Positions 4,401 through 5,490 of a DNA stretch of 5,490 nt are shown here, piece after piece. Where the stretch lies: positions 1 through 5,490 of the forward strand of contig JAGYOI010000111.1 in assembly GCA_018399395.1 (NCBI GenBank), written 5' to 3'. Below the pieces are notes generated by a model. That model had not been told where the DNA came from. It searched no databases and saw only the letters and a list, made by a program, of their open reading frames with translations. The first letter of the stretch is position 1. Every line of letters begins with the position of its first letter. The translations under genes were made by a program, and so were the position numbers. Source of the stretch: Prolixibacteraceae bacterium. Its GTDB lineage: Bacteria; Bacteroidota; Bacteroidia; Bacteroidales; Prolixibacteraceae.

Positions 4401-5490
4401 ATGGCAGAGAAAAATATAAAGCTTATTGAAGCATTCCCCCCGGTTTCGACCGAAGAATGGGAGGCCAAAATCCAGGCCGACCTAAAGGGGAAGGATTATG
4501 AAAAGGCGCTGGTTTGGAGAACCATCGAAGGGTTCAACGTACGGCCTTACTATCGTCAGGAAGATCTGGAGAGGGTAAAATATCTGGACAATGTGCCGGG
4601 AGAATTTCCATTTTCGCGTGGTGCGAAAACCAAGGGAAATGACTGGTTCATCCGTCAGGATTTGAAAGTAGGCGACCTTGAAGCAACCAACAAAAAGGCA
4701 CTCGATATACTTCAGCGTGGTGTTACTTCGCTTGGGTTCATTGTTGAGGGACGTAATAAATTAACCGTTTCTGACCTGGAGGTATTGCTGAAAGACATGT
4801 GTCTTGAAGCCATTGAGCTAAACCTTGTTTGTTGCTCAAATAACGTTGAAAATGCTAAAGTCCTGGCACAATACATCACAAACAAATACGGAAACGAAAA
4901 TAACATTAAAGCATCAGTGAACATCGACCCTGTGGGTGCATTAACCCGCAACGGTGCTTATGATGCTGATGTAATGCCCAAAATCAAATCGTTGGTAGAA
5001 GAAACCGCTCAACTGAAAGGATTTTCGGCTATTGGTGTTAACGGGAAAATTTTCCGCGATGCCGGTTCATCAATTGCACAGGAAATGGCTTTTTCACTGG
5101 CCATAGGTGCCGAGTATCTTACACGGCTGACAGAAGCCGGGCTGGATGCTAAAACAGTAGCACCTAAAATTAAATTTAACCTTGGCGTTGGCACCAACTA
5201 CTTCATGGAAATTGCCAAGCTGCGTGCTATCCGTTTTCTTTGGGCCCAAATTGTTGAGGCCTTTATGCCCGGTTGTAGTTCTGAGGAGTGTGATTGTGCT
5301 GCAATTATGAACATCCACAGTGAAAACACAATCTGGAACAAAACCGTTTACGATCCATACGTGAACATGCTCCGCACACAAACCGAAGCCATGAGCGCAG
5401 CCCTGGGTGGCACCGATTCAATGACGATAATCCCGTTTAATTCTATATACGAAGATAGTACACCGTTCTCTGAGCGTATTGCCCGTAATC
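4401..5490 (+). CDS. mutA: Methylmalonyl-CoA mutase small (non-catalytic) subunit, N-terminal part
   Basis: The frame is open from ATG 4401 to the right edge (363 complete codons plus one base); the family is usually somewhat over 600 residues, so nearly half is missing. MutA pairs with the B12-binding catalytic subunit MutB to interconvert succinyl-CoA and (R)-methylmalonyl-CoA in the cytoplasm, in the propionate/succinate pathway. The N-terminal segment (EAFPPVSTEEWEAKIQADLK, with GFNVRPYYRQEDLE at about 44-57) is the usual MutA opening. NLGVGTNYFMEIAKLRAIRF (260-279) belongs to the TIM-barrel substrate domain, and NKTVYDPYVNMLRTQTEAMS (313-332) followed by AALGGTDSMTIIPFN matches the mutase signature region. 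The start fits a TAnnTTTG element about 27 bases upstream; no Shine-Dalgarno is seen, as usual in Bacteroidota. A short Cys-rich stretch GCSSEECDC (291-299) precedes the signature. The catalytic partner is expected just beyond the window. The identification is very secure. Confidence 0.96.
   Translation, partial: MAEKNIKLIEAFPPVSTEEWEAKIQADLKGKDYEKALVWRTIEGFNVRPYYRQEDLERVKYLDNVPGEFPFSRGAKTKGNDWFIRQDLKVGDLEATNKKALDILQRGVTSLGFIVEGRNKLTVSDLEVLLKDMCLEAIELNLVCCSNNVENAKVLAQYITNKYGNENNIKASVNIDPVGALTRNGAYDADVMPKIKSLVEETAQLKGFSAIGVNGKIFRDAGSSIAQEMAFSLAIGAEYLTRLTEAGLDAKTVAPKIKFNLGVGTNYFMEIAKLRAIRFLWAQIVEAFMPGCSSEECDCAAIMNIHSENTIWNKTVYDPYVNMLRTQTEAMSAALGGTDSMTIIPFNSIYEDSTPFSERIARN

Noticed and set aside
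5271..5297. Cys-rich stretch GCSSEECDC in MutA as a metal site
   Set aside because: From memory, Bacteroidota MutA proteins often carry cysteines at this point before the NKT.YDP.VNMLRTQ signature, so it is likely lineage variation; no paired ligand pattern is evident.

Overview
The window looks like chromosomal DNA of a Bacteroidota organism, probably of the Bacteroidales/Marinilabiliales type. The evidence is a two-subunit-type methylmalonyl-CoA mutase small subunit, start sites with no Shine-Dalgarno sequence, several matches to the Bacteroidota -7 promoter element TAnnTTTG, and four secreted proteins whose predicted signal peptidase I sites all leave glutamine at +1 (the Bacteroidetes 'Q-rule'). 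The species cannot be told from this sequence.

Left part (1-3588, all minus strand): a tight four-gene unit read from right to left, with gene junctions of +2, -23 (with the start preferred here) and +11 bases. Every product starts with a signal peptide and none has a lipobox. In order of transcription they are a 165-aa LPP20-like protein, a 440-aa protein with two copies of an LPP20-like module and an acidic tail, a roughly 430-aa protein with an LPP20/FlgT-like helix near its N-terminus and a TPR-like C-terminus, and the N-terminal 161 residues of a FlgT-N-like protein that runs off the left edge. I read this as an envelope/periplasmic assembly built from proteins that share one fold. In other bacteria that fold supplies flagellar outer-membrane ring parts (FlgP, FlgT), but no flagellar gene is present here. 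This operon is the most interesting content of the window.

Middle (3589-3857): an AT-rich leader/promoter region with two candidate promoters reading into the operon and two interleaved perfect inverted repeats. A small three-helix membrane protein of the DUF4870/Tic20-like type follows (3858-4145, minus strand) with its own well-placed promoter.

Right part (4146-5490): a 255-bp divergent intergenic region with three inverted repeats and a clear -7 element, then the first 363 codons of mutA, the non-catalytic subunit of the B12-dependent methylmalonyl-CoA mutase (succinyl-CoA/methylmalonyl-CoA interconversion, propionate pathway), which is cut by the right edge. There are no RNA genes, CRISPR arrays, insertion sequences or obvious terminators.
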